Positions 32,623 to 33,400 of a stretch of 33,400 nucleotides of DNA are shown here, one piece after another. Source of the DNA: an uncultured Clostridia bacterium (GTDB lineage: Bacteria; Bacillota; Clostridia; Saccharofermentanales; Saccharofermentanaceae). Position 1 is the first letter of the stretch. Each line of letters begins with the position of its first letter. The position numbers were made by a program, and so were the translations under genes. The stretch spans positions 1 to 33,400 of the forward strand of contig CAMYXL010000034.1 of NCBI GenBank assembly GCA_947303255.1, read 5' to 3'. The notes under the pieces are model-generated. The model made no database searches and had not been told where the DNA came from. It saw only the letters and a program-made list of their open reading frames with translations.

Positions 32623-32907
32623 ATGAAGATGAATGTAGATCTGGAAAGCTTTAAAAGTGATGCTGAAGATTTTGGATACAGTTTAAATTATTACTTTATC
32701 GATTTTGAGAAACAGAGTTTTACTAACTCGAAAGGTAGTGCCATAAACGAGATCAATAACTGTCTGAAAAGTTATTATAAATATATCGATAATATTCAGA
32801 GGGTGTATTCAAGCACTTCAAATTATCTCCTATCCGCATTGAATAATATTGAACAGTGTGAGGAAGATCTTATTGTAACTGCAAAAGGAAACAGACAGGG
32901 AAAATAA
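32623..32907 (+). CDS. Small helical protein of unknown function (third of four)
   Basis: 94 aa, predicted helical hairpin (about 5-30 and 38-85) rich in Asn, Ser and Tyr: AINEINNCLKSYYKYIDNI and SNYLLSALNNIEQCEEDL. No signal peptide or membrane helix. GGGAG (32609-32613) is nine nt before ATG 32623; the ATG at 32629 is also possible. Its start is 4 nt after the previous stop. Family not recognised; the length and Asn/Ser-rich helices resemble small proteins placed before LXG-type effectors. Confidence 0.7.
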   Translation: MKMNVDLESFKSDAEDFGYSLNYYFIDFEKQSFTNSKGSAINEINNCLKSYYKYIDNIQRVYSSTSNYLLSALNNIEQCEEDLIVTAKGNRQGK

Positions 32908-32908
32908 A

Positions 32909-33400
32909 ATGAGATACTACGGCAGTGATTATCTGAATGATTTGAAAATATCCATAAATAACGTAAGTGAAGCGGCAGATCAGAGAAATTATCCGGTGCC
33001 TATTAGAAATGTGCAGGCAGACGGGAAGAGTTATGCCTATAAAATGCGCGGTATCGATATTGCTCAGAATGCGTATAATCACGTTAATAGAGTTAATCAA
33101 AGACTGCTTGAACTACAAGGTATTCTTGATACTTTCTATGGTGAAGTTGATTCCATTTCAAATAATGCATTTTCTTTGGCAAGGATGCTTTGCATGCTTA
33201 TCGATGAATCTAACAGATCTATGTCCAAGATATGTGATATGTTGGACGGAGACGGGGATTATAAAGGAACGGAAGTTACTGCTTCTGATATAAAGGCGGC
33301 CGGAATTGACAGAGAGAAATGCAAGAACCTGAAAAACAGATTCTGGACTTTTATCATCGATTCCGAAGTGGATATAGACGGTGGAATACTTGATCAAAAT
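32909..33400 (+). CDS. Unrecognised helical protein, 3'-truncated by the window edge (fourth of four)
   Basis: The frame is open for 164 codons from ATG 32909 to the end of the window with no stop; the start is 1 nt after the previous stop. The N-terminus (MRYYGSDYLNDLKISINNV) leads to a helical region at about 45-110 (IAQNAYNHVNRVNQRLLELQGIL and following SISNNAFSLARML), then a more polar segment (DGDGDYKGTEVTASDIKAAGI) that could begin a second domain. It could be a secreted effector whose toxin or adhesion part lies beyond the window; that is inference. Confidence 0.65.
   Translation, partial: MRYYGSDYLNDLKISINNVSEAADQRNYPVPIRNVQADGKSYAYKMRGIDIAQNAYNHVNRVNQRLLELQGILDTFYGEVDSISNNAFSLARMLCMLIDESNRSMSKICDMLDGDGDYKGTEVTASDIKAAGIDREKCKNLKNRFWTFIIDSEVDIDGGILDQN

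Noticed and set aside
30156..33400. HerA-like ATPase as the motor of a secretion system formed with the downstream small proteins
   Set aside because: A strong terminator and a new promoter separate them, codon use differs sharply, and type VII motors are multi-domain FtsK/SpoIIIE proteins with membrane helices, which this protein lacks.
1..33400. CRISPR arrays, insertion sequences, rRNA genes
   Set aside because: No spaced direct-repeat series, transposase frame with terminal repeats, or rRNA sequence was seen on either strand.

Overview
The window looks like a chromosomal segment of a low-to-mid GC Gram-positive bacterium of the class Clostridia. The reasons are GGAGG-type Shine-Dalgarno sites, TTG and GTG starts, a dnaK-dnaJ-prmA block, a Gram-positive type signal peptidase and lipoprotein signals, and many TGnTATAAT promoters. 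An uncultured gut or rumen Oscillospirales/Saccharofermentans-like lineage is plausible, but the genus cannot be fixed from sequence alone. All genes but one are on the + strand.

Region 1 (1-10400) opens inside dnaK, followed by dnaJ and prmA. In many Firmicutes rsmE comes directly next. Here about 6.9 kb intervenes: a DPM1-like glycosyltransferase, an OmpR-type response regulator and a short histidine kinase (4-nt overlap), an ABC ATPase with an 828-aa FtsX/MacB-like permease, and an unusual protein made of a degraded ThiD-like fold, a Pro-Ala linker and an unknown tail. A strong terminator closes this block.

Region 2 (10400-18600) is housekeeping: rsmE, then hisS-aspS-lepB-lepA, a Ca2+/cation antiporter overlapping lepA, a small lipoprotein, and tRNA-Leu(UAG) with its own promoter and terminator.

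Region 3 (18600-29960) is a string of small accessory genes: three GNAT acetyltransferases, a C_GCAxxG_C_C redox protein, an orphan Imm1-like immunity protein, a P-loop kinase, two membrane proteins, two SAM methyltransferases, a dCTP deaminase next to an HD phosphohydrolase with a STAS/SEC14-like tail, a minus-strand Nudix protein, an S51 peptidase, an AraC/GyrI regulator and a beta-lactamase-fold lipoprotein. Most one- to three-gene units carry their own extended -10 promoter without a recognisable -35. The Nudix gene appears to be leaderless and its promoter is packed against that of the divergent peptidase gene.

Region 4 (29960-33400) has a stand-alone HerA/DUF87-type ATPase flanked by its own promoter (with two inverted repeats) and terminator. 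After it comes a well-formed promoter, a leader of about 127 nt and a tight operon of four unrecognised small helical proteins, the last running off the window. Their architecture resembles the small helical proteins found next to type VII secretion effectors, but no WXG or LXG signature is visible. This cluster, the ThiD-like pseudoenzyme and the HD-STAS fusion are the best candidates for undescribed biology.
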